A DNA stretch of 42,687 bases, taken from the NCBI GenBank assembly GCA_902619165.1, contig CACNDI010000019.1, positions 1 through 42,687 of the forward strand. The letters are read 5' to 3'. This document shows, piece by piece, positions 28,249-36,839 of the stretch. The notes beneath the pieces are model-generated. The model did not search any database and was not told where the DNA came from. It was given only the letters and a program-made list of their open reading frames with translations. The translations under genes were made by a program, and so were the position numbers. How positions within the stretch are numbered: position 1 is the first letter of the stretch; every line of letters begins with the position of its first letter. The stretch comes from an uncultured Alphaproteobacteria bacterium. GTDB lineage: Bacteria > Pseudomonadota > Alphaproteobacteria > Rhodobacterales > Rhodobacteraceae.

Positions 28249-29826
28249 TTAAACCTGTTCGAGACCTGACATCATTTTTCCAAGGTCTAACTCAGTTGCA
28301 TTTGAGCTATTAGTTTCTCCAACGATAGTGCCTTGGTTCATCACTACGATTCTATCAGATAAAGACATGATTTCGTCCAGTTCAACTGAAACAAGCAAGA
28401 TAGCTGTACCTTTACTTTTTAACTTCATTAAATCTTCATATATTCTTTCAATTGCTCCTATATCAACTCCTCTAGTCGGTTGGCCAACTAAAAGGATATT
28501 GGGATTGCTTTCTATCTCTCTTGCAAGTACCAACTTTTGCTGATTTCCACCAGATAACTTTCCTGAAGAAATTGAAGAGCTTCTAGGTCTTACATCAAAA
28601 TTTTCAACAAGGTCGTCCACAAAATTTAATATTTTTCTTTTATCCATCAAAAAGCCACTAGAATAATCCTCATTGCGGTGGTAACCCAATATGCTATTTT
28701 CATAATTATGAAATGGTAATACCAAACCTCGTTTGTGCCTATCCTCAGGCACATGAGCAACGCCAAACTCTCTTGCTTTTTTTGAATTCCAATCTTGAAA
28801 TGGCAAAATTGTTTTATCATTAACAGTAATTTGCCCTCTCTGAAGGGTTTCTATACCCGAAAGAATATCTAAAAGTTCCGATTGGCCATTACCAGCTACT
28901 CCTGCAATTCCTAATATTTCTCCTTCCTTTAAATCGAATGAAATATTTTTAAGCACAAGGACACCATCTTTGCTTTCGTGGCTCACGTTTTTTACTTCAA
29001 GAACTGGTTTCCCTACCTTTAAAGTAGGCTTTTTAATTGATAATAACACCTTTCTGCCAACCATATTTTCAGCCAATTCTTCAGGTGATGTTTTTTCTGT
29101 AGAAAAATCCGCGACAACCTTTCCCCCTCGCATAACTGATACCGTATCAGTAATACTCATGATCTCTTTAAGTTTATGTGTTATTAAAATTATGGTAACT
29201 CCCTGTTCCCTTAACGATCTAAGAATATCGAATAAACCAATAGTTTCTTGCGGAGTTAGAACACCCGTTGGTTCATCTAAAATTAGAATTTTAGCTCCTC
29301 TATTGAGAGCTTTTAGTATTTCGACCCGCTGCTGCATTCCGACCGGGGTATCTGAAATTATCGCTTCAAAGTCAACATCAAGACCATAATTATTTGATAA
29401 ACCTTTCAATCTATCAAGAACAACCTCCTCCCCGCTTCTCAAAAGCATACTTCCTTCATTACCAAGCATTGCATTTTCTAAAACAGTAAATGTTGGAACC
29501 AACATGAAATGCTGATGCACCATACCAATTCCTAGAGCTATTGATTTTTCTGGAGAGTTCACATCAACTGCTTGACCGTTTAAAAAAATCATCCCACTAT
29601 CTGGCTTATACAAACCGAATAAAATGTTCATTAGAGTTGATTTTCCAGCACCATTCTCTCCAACAATTCCATGGATAGTACCTGTGCGGACTTTAAGGTT
29701 TACGTGACTGTTAGCTACAACATGACCAAATCTTTTAGTGATATTTTTAAGCTCAATTGCTGATTCAGTAGAGGGAGGCAATGAAGCGATTGCCTCATTG
29801 CCTCCCTTATTTTCAGTATTTTTCAT
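28249..29826 (-). CDS. BMP-type ABC importer, two-domain ATPase
   Basis: A 525-residue protein with two ABC domains (about 20-255 and 275-520), as in YufO/NupO and sugar importers of the RbsA type. Domain 1 has Walker A GENGAGKST, the degenerate signature VGMQQRVEIL and Walker B LILDEPTGVLTPQE. Domain 2 has a non-canonical Walker A (GVAGNGQSE), the signature LSGGNQQKLVLARE and LLVGQPTRGVDIGAIE, where the usual catalytic Glu region is changed as is typical of this family. One active and one degenerate site are therefore expected. It follows the binding protein gene by 12 bases. Confidence 0.95.
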   Translation of the reverse strand: MKNTENKGGNEAIASLPPSTESAIELKNITKRFGHVVANSHVNLKVRTGTIHGIVGENGAGKSTLMNILFGLYKPDSGMIFLNGQAVDVNSPEKSIALGIGMVHQHFMLVPTFTVLENAMLGNEGSMLLRSGEEVVLDRLKGLSNNYGLDVDFEAIISDTPVGMQQRVEILKALNRGAKILILDEPTGVLTPQETIGLFDILRSLREQGVTIILITHKLKEIMSITDTVSVMRGGKVVADFSTEKTSPEELAENMVGRKVLLSIKKPTLKVGKPVLEVKNVSHESKDGVLVLKNISFDLKEGEILGIAGVAGNGQSELLDILSGIETLQRGQITVNDKTILPFQDWNSKKAREFGVAHVPEDRHKRGLVLPFHNYENSILGYHRNEDYSSGFLMDKRKILNFVDDLVENFDVRPRSSSISSGKLSGGNQQKLVLAREIESNPNILLVGQPTRGVDIGAIERIYEDLMKLKSKGTAILLVSVELDEIMSLSDRIVVMNQGTIVGETNSSNATELDLGKMMSGLEQV

Positions 29827-29838
29827 TAGAAGTTAATT

Positions 29839-30837
29839 CTATGATGGGCAGTTATTATCGCTCATATAGTCGTGAACTTTTATTGATCCACTCTTAACTT
29901 TGTCCGACAAACCATTTATTGTTGACTTCATTACATCACTAATAAGGGGCTTGTTATATTCATCAAAAGCCCAACCAACTCCATCTTCAGCTAGTCCAAG
30001 AACCTTTACTCCACTTGTAAAGTTGCCTGACTTAACGTCCATAAAGGTTTCATAAGTGGCTAAATCAACCCTTTTTAGCATTGAAGTTAACATGGTGCCT
30101 GGATGCATATAGTTTTGATTACTATCAACACCTATTGCGAGTTTTCCTGAGTCTGCAGCAGCTTGATATACTCCTGCCCCAGTACCTCCAGCCGCAGCAT
30201 AAACCACATCGGCTCCACGATCAAATTGAGATTTCGCGAGCTCTGATCCCTTTGCTGGATCATTCCATGCTGCAGGTGTTGTTCCCGTCATGTTTTGATA
30301 TACTTCTACCTTGGAATTTACTGCCTTTGCTCCCTGAACATATCCACAAGCAAACTTTCTGATCAAAGGAATATCCATTCCTCCAACGAAACCAACTTTC
30401 CCAGTTTTAGAAGCCATAGCAGCTAACGCACCGACCAAAAACGAGCCCTCATGTTCTTTAAAAACATATTGGCGCATATTAGCGTTGTCTAACCAACCAA
30501 CATCAATTATTGAAAATTTTGTGTTTGGAAACTCTTTCGCGACTTTATCACACGCATCAGCTTGCGCAAAACCAACACAAACAATAACGTTTGCTCCTCT
30601 CTGTGCCATTTTTCGCATACCTTGCTCACGCTGAGCCTCATTGGTAACTTCAAACTCCATAACTTTGATGCCGGTTTCTTTTGTGAAACGTTGAGCTCCG
30701 TTGTAAACACTTTCGTTAAACGATTTATCAAATTTTCCACCCATATCATATATTACCGCAGGCTTTATATCTGCAGAAAGTATAGAGGCAGAGAACGTAA
30801 TAATCGCTACAGTAAACAGCTGAATAAATTTACGCAT
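29839..30837 (-). CDS. BMP family ABC transporter substrate-binding protein
   Basis: A 332-residue periplasmic protein of the basic membrane protein (Med/BMP, PnrA-like) family. It has a Sec signal peptide at residues 1-22 (cleavage near ILSA/DIK) with no lipobox Cys, so it should be soluble in the periplasm. Mature motifs: VIYDMGGKFDKSFNES, IIDVGWLDNANM, KTGKVGFVGGMDIPL, VYAAAGGTGAGVYQAA and IGVDSNQNYM. Family members bind purine nucleosides, but other ligands are known and none can be assigned here. The start has AGGGAGA 6 bases upstream. It leads the importer operon. Confidence 0.93.
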   Translation of the reverse strand: MRKFIQLFTVAIITFSASILSADIKPAVIYDMGGKFDKSFNESVYNGAQRFTKETGIKVMEFEVTNEAQREQGMRKMAQRGANVIVCVGFAQADACDKVAKEFPNTKFSIIDVGWLDNANMRQYVFKEHEGSFLVGALAAMASKTGKVGFVGGMDIPLIRKFACGYVQGAKAVNSKVEVYQNMTGTTPAAWNDPAKGSELAKSQFDRGADVVYAAAGGTGAGVYQAAADSGKLAIGVDSNQNYMHPGTMLTSMLKRVDLATYETFMDVKSGNFTSGVKVLGLAEDGVGWAFDEYNKPLISDVMKSTINGLSDKVKSGSIKVHDYMSDNNCPS

Positions 30838-30890
30838 CTAATTCTCCCTAATAATTTTTTAAAAAAAGTAATGACTTGCATTGTAACTAT

Positions 30891-30916
30891 AATATAACAC
30901 TAACGGTATACCATTA
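30891..30916 (-). promoter_or_regulatory. extended -10 promoter with GntR-like palindrome, BMP importer operon
   Basis: On the minus strand TG-T-TATATT (30891-30899) forms an extended -10. Directly upstream, replacing the -35 box, is a 16-base palindrome (30901-30916), TAACGGTATACCATTA, with 7 of 8 matched pairs around GGTATACC. The core resembles operators of FadR-subfamily GntR regulators. The transcript would have a leader of about 46 bases. No regulator gene is adjacent. Confidence 0.45.
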
Positions 30917-30986
30917 ACGTAAAGTTTTAAACCATAAATGTTAAATAAAACTACCATCAAAGTGATAAGCTAAAAAAGTTATTCTA

Positions 30987-31907
30987 ATGCAGATTTTTCT
31001 ACCAATAGCTGATGTGCCTGTAGATTTGTTTGTTCTTCTTATACTTGGCGCAGCCGTAGGGTTTCTATCCGGTGTTTTTGGAATTGGAGGGGGATTTCTT
31101 ATGACCCCACTCTTAATACTTCTTGGAATTCCCGCTGCTGTTGCTGTTGCAACCGAAGCGAACCAAATAGCGGCATCTTCTTTTTCTGGCGTCTTAGCGC
31201 ATCTAAAAAGAAGAGCGGTGGATTTTAAGATGGGAAATATTCTGGTTGTCGGTGGTCTTCTTGGTTCTGCCGTTGGCGTTGAAATTTTTAGAATAATCAA
31301 AAGTTATGGGCAAATAGAGCTGTTCGTTTCTCTTTGCTACATCTTATTTCTTGGTAGCATAGGAACTCTTATGTTTCTCGAAAGCTTATCTACGATTCAA
31401 AAAAGTCGAAAATCAGAAAACACTTTTAAGCAGAAGAAAAAACATAATTGGATTCACGGACTTCCATTTAAGACCAAATTTAAAAGTTCCAACTTATATA
31501 TTAGCGCAATCCCCCCTGTTATTATTGGTTTCATTATAGGTATTTTAGCATCAATAATGGGAGTAGGCGGAGGTTTCATACTGATACCTGCAATGATTTA
31601 CATTTTAGGCATGCCGACCAAAGTCGTAATCGGCACCTCACTCTATCAGATAATGTTCATCACAGCCTTCACCACCTTCATGCATGCTACGCAAAATCAA
31701 ACTGTCGATCTTTTACTTGCTTTGATTTTAATTGTTGGTGGTGTTTTAGGAGCACAATTAGGAGCAAGAGTTACCGTTAAACTGAAGGCTGAAGAAATTA
31801 GAATCCTTTTGGCAATAATCGTTCTTTTGGTCTGTCTAAAGCTTGCCTTAGATTTAATGATAACTCCCAACGATTTATTTTCAATAACGTATGGTAGTGG
31901 GTCATGA
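30987..31907 (+). CDS. sulfite exporter TauE/SafE family protein
   Basis: A 306-residue membrane protein with about eight helices in two repeats. Each repeat carries the family loop: GVFGIGGGFLMTPLLI near residues 29-44 and SIMGVGGGFILIPAMI near 190. TauE/SafE proteins export sulfite, sulfoacetate or other small organic acids. Its stop overlaps the ATG of the next gene (ATGA), so the two are translationally coupled. It is divergent from the BMP importer; the GntR-like palindrome between them is closer to the importer. Confidence 0.9.
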   Translation: MQIFLPIADVPVDLFVLLILGAAVGFLSGVFGIGGGFLMTPLLILLGIPAAVAVATEANQIAASSFSGVLAHLKRRAVDFKMGNILVVGGLLGSAVGVEIFRIIKSYGQIELFVSLCYILFLGSIGTLMFLESLSTIQKSRKSENTFKQKKKHNWIHGLPFKTKFKSSNLYISAIPPVIIGFIIGILASIMGVGGGFILIPAMIYILGMPTKVVIGTSLYQIMFITAFTTFMHATQNQTVDLLLALILIVGGVLGAQLGARVTVKLKAEEIRILLAIIVLLVCLKLALDLMITPNDLFSITYGSGS

Positions 31908-32653
31908 GAGCACTGATTTTTGCAATAATTTTTATATTTTCAACGTCTCCGTTCTCCTTGAGCTCAGTCATATCTGATATCGATAAATCTAATATCGAGC
32001 TCTCAACACGTTTTGATGGAACAAGTATCTTAGTTTTTGGAGCTATTTCATCAGAAAATGATAGTACATCCTTACTAATAGAAATTATTGGTCCTTCAAC
32101 ATCAGTCAATATAAGAAAAAAGGTTCAAATCTGGGGGATATGGGTTAACAAGAAAATTGCACAGTTTCATGGTATACCAAGTTTTTACAAAATAAGTATT
32201 TCTAATCCAGAACACCCGGTTTTGATAGAAATCGAAAACCAGAAATTGAAATCACTTTTTTATGACTTTCTAAAAACAAACTCAACATCAGAAGAAGGCA
32301 ATGAAGTGGAGCAATATTTCGATGAGCTTACTAGATTAAAAAAGAAGCTTGGTAAGTTGAGTACTTTCGAAGAACAAGTAAATATAATCGATAAAAAATT
32401 GTTCTCATACAAGGTGAACCTTACCAAAAAAATTCACCCGGGTATATATAAAATCAAAATGACATTAATAGATCAACAAGGCATTGAATTAAGCAAGTCT
32501 GAGCAAAGTGTCAAAGTTTCAAAAGTGGGGGTACAAGAATTTCTATCATATAATTCAAAGTATAATCCAGTGTTTTACGGATTATTTTCGGTAATAATCG
32601 CTCTATTTCTGGGGTTTTCTGCAGCTCAATTATTCCGTTGGTTGTACAGGTAA
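31904..32653 (+). CDS. TIGR02186 family protein (TauE/SafE partner), function unknown
   Basis: A 249-residue protein with an N-terminal signal sequence (about 1-20), an extracytoplasmic domain and a single C-terminal membrane helix (about 222-244), so it is probably anchored in the inner membrane facing the periplasm. Visible features: DKSNIELSTRFDGTSILVFG near the N-terminus, KKVQIWGIWVNKKIAQF and LTKKIHPGIYKIKMTLID. This resembles the alphaproteobacterial TIGR02186 family, usually found beside TauE/SafE genes. No enzymatic motif is seen. Its role in export is inferred only from coupling to the exporter gene. It converges on ccr with a 5-base gap. Confidence 0.75.
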   Translation: MRALIFAIIFIFSTSPFSLSSVISDIDKSNIELSTRFDGTSILVFGAISSENDSTSLLIEIIGPSTSVNIRKKVQIWGIWVNKKIAQFHGIPSFYKISISNPEHPVLIEIENQKLKSLFYDFLKTNSTSEEGNEVEQYFDELTRLKKKLGKLSTFEEQVNIIDKKLFSYKVNLTKKIHPGIYKIKMTLIDQQGIELSKSEQSVKVSKVGVQEFLSYNSKYNPVFYGLFSVIIALFLGFSAAQLFRWLYR

Positions 32654-32658
32654 TTCTA

Positions 32659-33936
32659 CTAAATGCTAATGCTAGCGTCCCTAGCATCCTCGATTGTCCT
32701 CAGGCCTGTTTTCGGAGCACCAACCAAAACAGCCATATTTCCTGGTTTATGCAGATTATCCATCATTTTGGAATGCGCATGTGGTATCTTGTGCCAAGGG
32801 AACACTTCCGACATACAAGGGTCTATACGCCTATCTAACATCAGTTGATTAGCTGCACTCGCCTGAAAAAGATTGGCAAAATGACTACCCTGAACTCTTT
32901 TTTGATTCATCCACAAATATCTTGCGTCAAAAGTAAGATTATAGCCTGTAGTTCCAGCACATATCACAACTATACCTCCTTTTTTTACCACAAAAACAGA
33001 TACAGGGAACGTACTTTCACCAGGATGTTCAAACACCATATCAACATTTACACCCTTGCCGAGAATATCCCAAATTGCTTTTCCAAACTTTCTGGCTTCT
33101 CCCATCCACGCACGGAATTCTACACTATTAACGGTTGGCATTTGACCCCAACAATTGAAATCTTTTCTATTAATCACTCCTTTTGCACCTAAACCCAATA
33201 CAAAGTCTCTTTTGTCCTCGTCGGATATAACCCCAATTGCATTAGCGCCCGCCGTGTTTATCAATTGTATTGCATAAGAACCTAAACCTCCAGACGCCCC
33301 CCAAACCAATACATTTTGACCGGGCCTTAACTCATGTGGCGCATGACCAAAAAGCATTCTATACGCTGTGGCAAGGGTTAGGGTATAGCACGCCGCTTCC
33401 TCCCAAGTTAGATGCTTCGGCCGTGACATGAGTTGTTGCGATTGTACAGCTGTGAATTGACTAAATGATCCATCAGGAGTTTCGTATCCCCAAATACGTT
33501 GGCTTGAAGAGTACATAGGATCACCACCATTGCATTGCTCATCATCTCCATCATCTTGATTGCAATGAATTACAACTTCGTCGCCAACCTTCCAGCGGTT
33601 TACTTTTTCGCCTACCGCCCAAACTATCCCAGACGCATCTGACCCAGCAATATGATAATCGGCTTTATGGACATCAAAGGGAGAGATAGGTTCACCTAGA
33701 CCAGCCCAAATTCCATTATAATTTACACCAGCAGCCATAACGAAAACGAGTACCTCATTACTATCAACCCTGGGGGTATCTACCTGCTCAATTTGGAAAC
33801 TTTTTTCTGGAACACCATGTCTTTCTCGTCTTATGGTCCATGCGTACATTTTTTCTGGTACTTGGCCTAGTTGGGGTATCTCACCCACTTCGTATATATT
33901 TTTTGCTTTCACTTTAGACATAACATTATCCATCAT
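32659..33936 (-). CDS. ccr: crotonyl-CoA carboxylase/reductase
   Basis: A 425-residue medium-chain dehydrogenase/reductase family enzyme that reductively carboxylates crotonyl-CoA to ethylmalonyl-CoA with NADPH and CO2, the key step of the ethylmalonyl-CoA pathway. It has MYAWTIRRERHGVPEKSFQ, VMAAGVNYNGIWAGLGEPIS, GSDASGIVWAVG, CNQDDGDDEQCNGGDPM, the nucleotide loop VWGASGGLGSYAIQL, and GSHFANLFQA. These long motifs separate Ccr from ordinary quinone reductases. Starts at 33936, 33933 or 33921 are all possible; none has a strong ribosome-binding site. It is divergent from ecm. A possible promoter is at 33991-34019. Confidence 0.95.
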   Translation of the reverse strand: MMDNVMSKVKAKNIYEVGEIPQLGQVPEKMYAWTIRRERHGVPEKSFQIEQVDTPRVDSNEVLVFVMAAGVNYNGIWAGLGEPISPFDVHKADYHIAGSDASGIVWAVGEKVNRWKVGDEVVIHCNQDDGDDEQCNGGDPMYSSSQRIWGYETPDGSFSQFTAVQSQQLMSRPKHLTWEEAACYTLTLATAYRMLFGHAPHELRPGQNVLVWGASGGLGSYAIQLINTAGANAIGVISDEDKRDFVLGLGAKGVINRKDFNCWGQMPTVNSVEFRAWMGEARKFGKAIWDILGKGVNVDMVFEHPGESTFPVSVFVVKKGGIVVICAGTTGYNLTFDARYLWMNQKRVQGSHFANLFQASAANQLMLDRRIDPCMSEVFPWHKIPHAHSKMMDNLHKPGNMAVLVGAPKTGLRTIEDARDASISI

Positions 33937-33990
33937 TTGGTTTTTATGAATGATTCTTGGTTCTATTTCAACTCATATTTACTCCACATT

Positions 33991-34019
33991 ATTAGATCCC
34001 TACATTTTCAAAAATCCAA
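33991..34019 (-). promoter_or_regulatory. possible ccr promoter
   Basis: Reading the minus strand, TTGGAT (34014-34019), a 17-base spacer and TCTAAT (33991-33996, 5 of 6 consensus). The leader would be about 48 bases. The AT-rich background lowers confidence. Confidence 0.3.
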
Positions 34020-34060
34020 ATATTTAATCTAACCAGTGTTTCTTATAGAGAAAATTTGAC

Positions 34061-34082
34061 TTGAAAAAATGTTTTTCTTCAA
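34061..34082. promoter_or_regulatory. inverted repeat in the ecm leader
   Basis: TTGAAAAAA (34061-34069) faces TTTTTCTTCAA (34072-34082), an imperfect palindrome ending 4 bases before the ecm ribosome-binding site AAGAGAG (34086-34092). It could be an operator between the divergent ccr and ecm genes or a weak leader hairpin. Confidence 0.3.
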
Positions 34083-34096
34083 TAAAAGAGAGTAAT

Positions 34097-36046
34097 ATGA
34101 AATCTAAGCCTTGGATATTCAGAACTTATGCGGGTCACAGTTCGGCCTCAGCTAGTAATAAGCTTTTCAGAGATAACCTAAGTAAAGGTCAAACGGGCCT
34201 TTCAGTAGCTTTTGATCTACCAACTCAAACTGGTTATGATAGTGATCACCAACTAGCTAGAGGGGAAGTTGGAAAAGTTGGCGTCCCAATCAATCACCTG
34301 GGCGATATGCGAATGCTTTTCAAAGATATTCCTCTTGATAAAATGAATACTTCCATGACAATAAATGCGACAGCACCTTGGCTTTTAGCGCTCTATGTAG
34401 CCTTAGCAGAGGAGCAAGACCTCAAAGTTAATGCATTGCAGGGCACTGTCCAAAATGACATTATAAAAGAATACTTGAGTAGAGGAACCTACATATTCCC
34501 ACCAGAGGATAGTTTAAATTTAATCGCCGATGTTACGGAATATTGCTACAAAAATATTCCAAAGTGGAACCCTATAAACATTTGCTCGTATCATCTCCAG
34601 GAAGCTGGCGCAACGATTGAAGAGGAGGTTGCCTTTGCAATTTCAACTGCAACCGCAGTATTGGATAAAATTCGCCCGCGAGTATCCGCTAAAGATTTTC
34701 CTTTCGTAGTAGGGAGGGTATCCTTTTTTGTAAATGCAGGAATAAAGTTCATAAGTGAAATCTGTAAAATGCGTGCCTTTATGGAGTTATGGAATGAAAT
34801 ATGTCTCACCAAATATGGTGTGAAAGAAGAAAAGCTCAGACGATTTAGGTATGGTGTACAGGTAAACAGCTTAGGACTGACCGAACAACAACCTGAAAAT
34901 AATGTTTACCGTATATTGCTCGAATTATTAGCTGTAACCCTCTCAAAAAATGCGAGAGCAAGAGCAATACAGCTTCCTGCATGGAATGAAGCGATGGGAC
35001 TTCCTAGACCATGGGATCAGCAGTGGTCTCTGAGAATGCAGCAAGTCTTAGCCTATGAAACAGATCTATTAGAGTATGAAGATATATTTGACCAAAATCC
35101 AATTATAGATCAAAAAGTTAAAGAGATACTGGGAGAAGTTAATTTAAAGGTGGAAAAAATTGACAAAATGGGCGGGACGGTAGCGGCTTTAGATTACATG
35201 AAAAGGGCTCTAGTTTCATCTAATTCGAAAAGATTAGCTAAAATTGAAAGTGGTGAAACAATTATTGTTGGAGTAAATAAATTTACTACTTCTGAAGAAA
35301 GTGGCCTTTCTTCAAGAGACGGCGATAGTGTGCAAGTGGTTGATAAAAAAATTGAGCAAATTCAAATTTCCTCTCTTATAGATTGGAGGTCGAGAAGAAA
35401 TGATAATTTGGTTGAAAAGGCTAAAAATACCCTAAAAGATGCCGCCAGAAAAAAAATCAATATAATGACAGCATCTATCGAGGCAGCGAAAGCAGGGGTT
35501 ACCACTGGTGAATGGGCAGATACGATGAGAGAAGTTTTTGGTGAATTTAGAGCACCAACAGGAGTGACTGTTTCAAAATCTTCAGACAGCGAAAGCCTAC
35601 CTACGCTACAGCAGAAAGTAAAAGAAGTAAGTAAAAAGCTTAAAAGAAATATTAAACTCTTAATAGGAAAGCCCGGTCTTGATGGGCATTCAAATGGAGC
35701 TGAGCAAATTGCAATGAGGGCAAAAGAGGCTGGATTTGATGTTGTTTATCAAGGAATCCGACTTACTCCAAACCAAATAGTCAACTCTGCTTTAGAAGAG
35801 TCCGTTCATATTATTGGGTTATCAATACTGTCAGGGAGCCATCTAGAAATTTTAGAAGATCTGACAAACTTACTGAAAACAAAAAATATGACAAAAATAC
35901 CAGTAATAGTAGGAGGCATTATACCCGAGAAAGATTTCGAAATAATTCGAAAGATGGGTGTGAAAAAAGTCTACACCCCTAAAGATTATGATCTTAATAC
36001 GATAATATCAGATATGTCGGATTTTGTTGAGCAGAGTGCTGCTTAG
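34097..36046 (+). CDS. ecm: ethylmalonyl-CoA mutase
   Basis: A 649-residue adenosylcobalamin-dependent mutase that turns (2R)-ethylmalonyl-CoA into methylsuccinyl-CoA. The N-terminal catalytic barrel starts KPWIFRTYAGHSSASASN and has GLSVAFDLPTQTGYDSDH, an Ecm/MeaA pattern. The C-terminal cobalamin domain has DGHSNG near residue 529 (Asp-x-His-x-x-Gly, the His ligating cobalt), then GLSILSGSH and VIVGGIIP. Single-chain length matches Ecm and is shorter than methylmalonyl-CoA mutase large subunits. The ATG at 34097 is preferred over an upstream TTG (34061) because AAGAGAG precedes it and the family begins there. A methylmalonyl-CoA mutase reading is less likely given neighbouring ccr, mch and mcl2. 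Confidence 0.94.
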   Translation: MKSKPWIFRTYAGHSSASASNKLFRDNLSKGQTGLSVAFDLPTQTGYDSDHQLARGEVGKVGVPINHLGDMRMLFKDIPLDKMNTSMTINATAPWLLALYVALAEEQDLKVNALQGTVQNDIIKEYLSRGTYIFPPEDSLNLIADVTEYCYKNIPKWNPINICSYHLQEAGATIEEEVAFAISTATAVLDKIRPRVSAKDFPFVVGRVSFFVNAGIKFISEICKMRAFMELWNEICLTKYGVKEEKLRRFRYGVQVNSLGLTEQQPENNVYRILLELLAVTLSKNARARAIQLPAWNEAMGLPRPWDQQWSLRMQQVLAYETDLLEYEDIFDQNPIIDQKVKEILGEVNLKVEKIDKMGGTVAALDYMKRALVSSNSKRLAKIESGETIIVGVNKFTTSEESGLSSRDGDSVQVVDKKIEQIQISSLIDWRSRRNDNLVEKAKNTLKDAARKKINIMTASIEAAKAGVTTGEWADTMREVFGEFRAPTGVTVSKSSDSESLPTLQQKVKEVSKKLKRNIKLLIGKPGLDGHSNGAEQIAMRAKEAGFDVVYQGIRLTPNQIVNSALEESVHIIGLSILSGSHLEILEDLTNLLKTKNMTKIPVIVGGIIPEKDFEIIRKMGVKKVYTPKDYDLNTIISDMSDFVEQSAA

Positions 36047-36059
36047 TTTATAATCTATC

Positions 36060-36836
36060 TCAGCTGTTCTGCAGCTGTAACTTTTTTATCTCTGCTATAG
36101 CCTTCGCGGGATTTAAGCCCTTTGGACACGCCTTTGCACAATTCATTATTGTATGGCACCTATACAGTTTAAAAGAATCATTAAGTTCATCTAACCTGGC
36201 TTTTCGATCCTGATCTCTACTGTCAATGATCCATCGATATGCATGTAGCAATGCCGCAGGGCCCAAATATTTATCACCATTCCACCAGTAGCTGGGACAG
36301 GATGTTGAACAGCAAGCGCACATTACACACTCATATAGTCCGTCAAGCTCTTTTCTGTCTGCCTCAGATTGCAGCCATTCCTCATTTGGCTCGTCTGAAA
36401 CAGTCTCCAACCAAGGCTTTATGCTTGCATGCTGCTTGTAAAACTGCTTTAGATCCGGAACCAAGTCTTTGATTACTGGCAAATGAGGTAAAGGGTAAAT
36501 ATTAATTGGCCCCTTGAATTCCTTGATTCCTTTAAGGCATGCAAGAGTATTGACGCCTCCAATATTCATTGAGCAAGACCCACATATACCTTCTCTACAA
36601 GAGCGCCTAAAAGTTAAAGTTGGGTCTATCTCATTTTTTATTTTTATAAGCGCATCTAGTATCATCGGCCCGCACTTATCTAGATCCACAAAAAAGGTAT
36701 CTAAACGAGGGTTTTCGCTTTCTTCGGGGTTATAACGATAAATTCTAACTTCCTGCACATTTTCGGCATCTGATGGCTTTTCCCATGTAATACCCTCCGT
36801 TACCCTGGAGTTTTTTGGTAATCTTAATTCAACCAT
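36060..36836 (-). CDS. sdhB: succinate dehydrogenase iron-sulfur subunit
   Basis: A 258-residue subunit with three clusters: CREGICGSC plus a later Cys (TLAC) for [2Fe-2S], [12 protein letters not shown] for [4Fe-4S], and [17 protein letters not shown] for [3Fe-4S] with a shared ligand. It passes electrons from SdhA flavin to quinone in the membrane. It starts 3 bases after the sdhA stop and is last in the mcl2-mch-sdhCDAB unit. Its final codons include the CAGCTG hairpin that may end ecm transcription on the other strand. Confidence 0.97.
   Translation of the reverse strand: MVELRLPKNSRVTEGITWEKPSDAENVQEVRIYRYNPEESENPRLDTFFVDLDKCGPMILDALIKIKNEIDPTLTFRRSCREGICGSCSMNIGGVNTLACLKGIKEFKGPINIYPLPHLPVIKDLVPDLKQFYKQHASIKPWLETVSDEPNEEWLQSEADRKELDGLYECVMCACCSTSCPSYWWNGDKYLGPAALLHAYRWIIDSRDQDRKARLDELNDSFKLYRCHTIMNCAKACPKGLNPAKAIAEIKKLQLQNS
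36061..36087 (+). terminator. possible ecm terminator inside the sdhB end
   Basis: CAGCTG-TTCTG-CAGCTG (36061-36077) can pair as a six-base stem. Four bases later comes a run of six T (36082-36087). The stem is short and the T run is displaced, so termination may be partial. It lies 15 bases after the ecm stop, in convergent orientation with sdhB. Confidence 0.35.
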
Positions 36837-36839
36837 TTT

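Noticed and set aside
28970-29389. A 139-codon open frame opposite the ABC ATPase gene
   Set aside because: Antisense to Walker and signature regions; no independent start signal.
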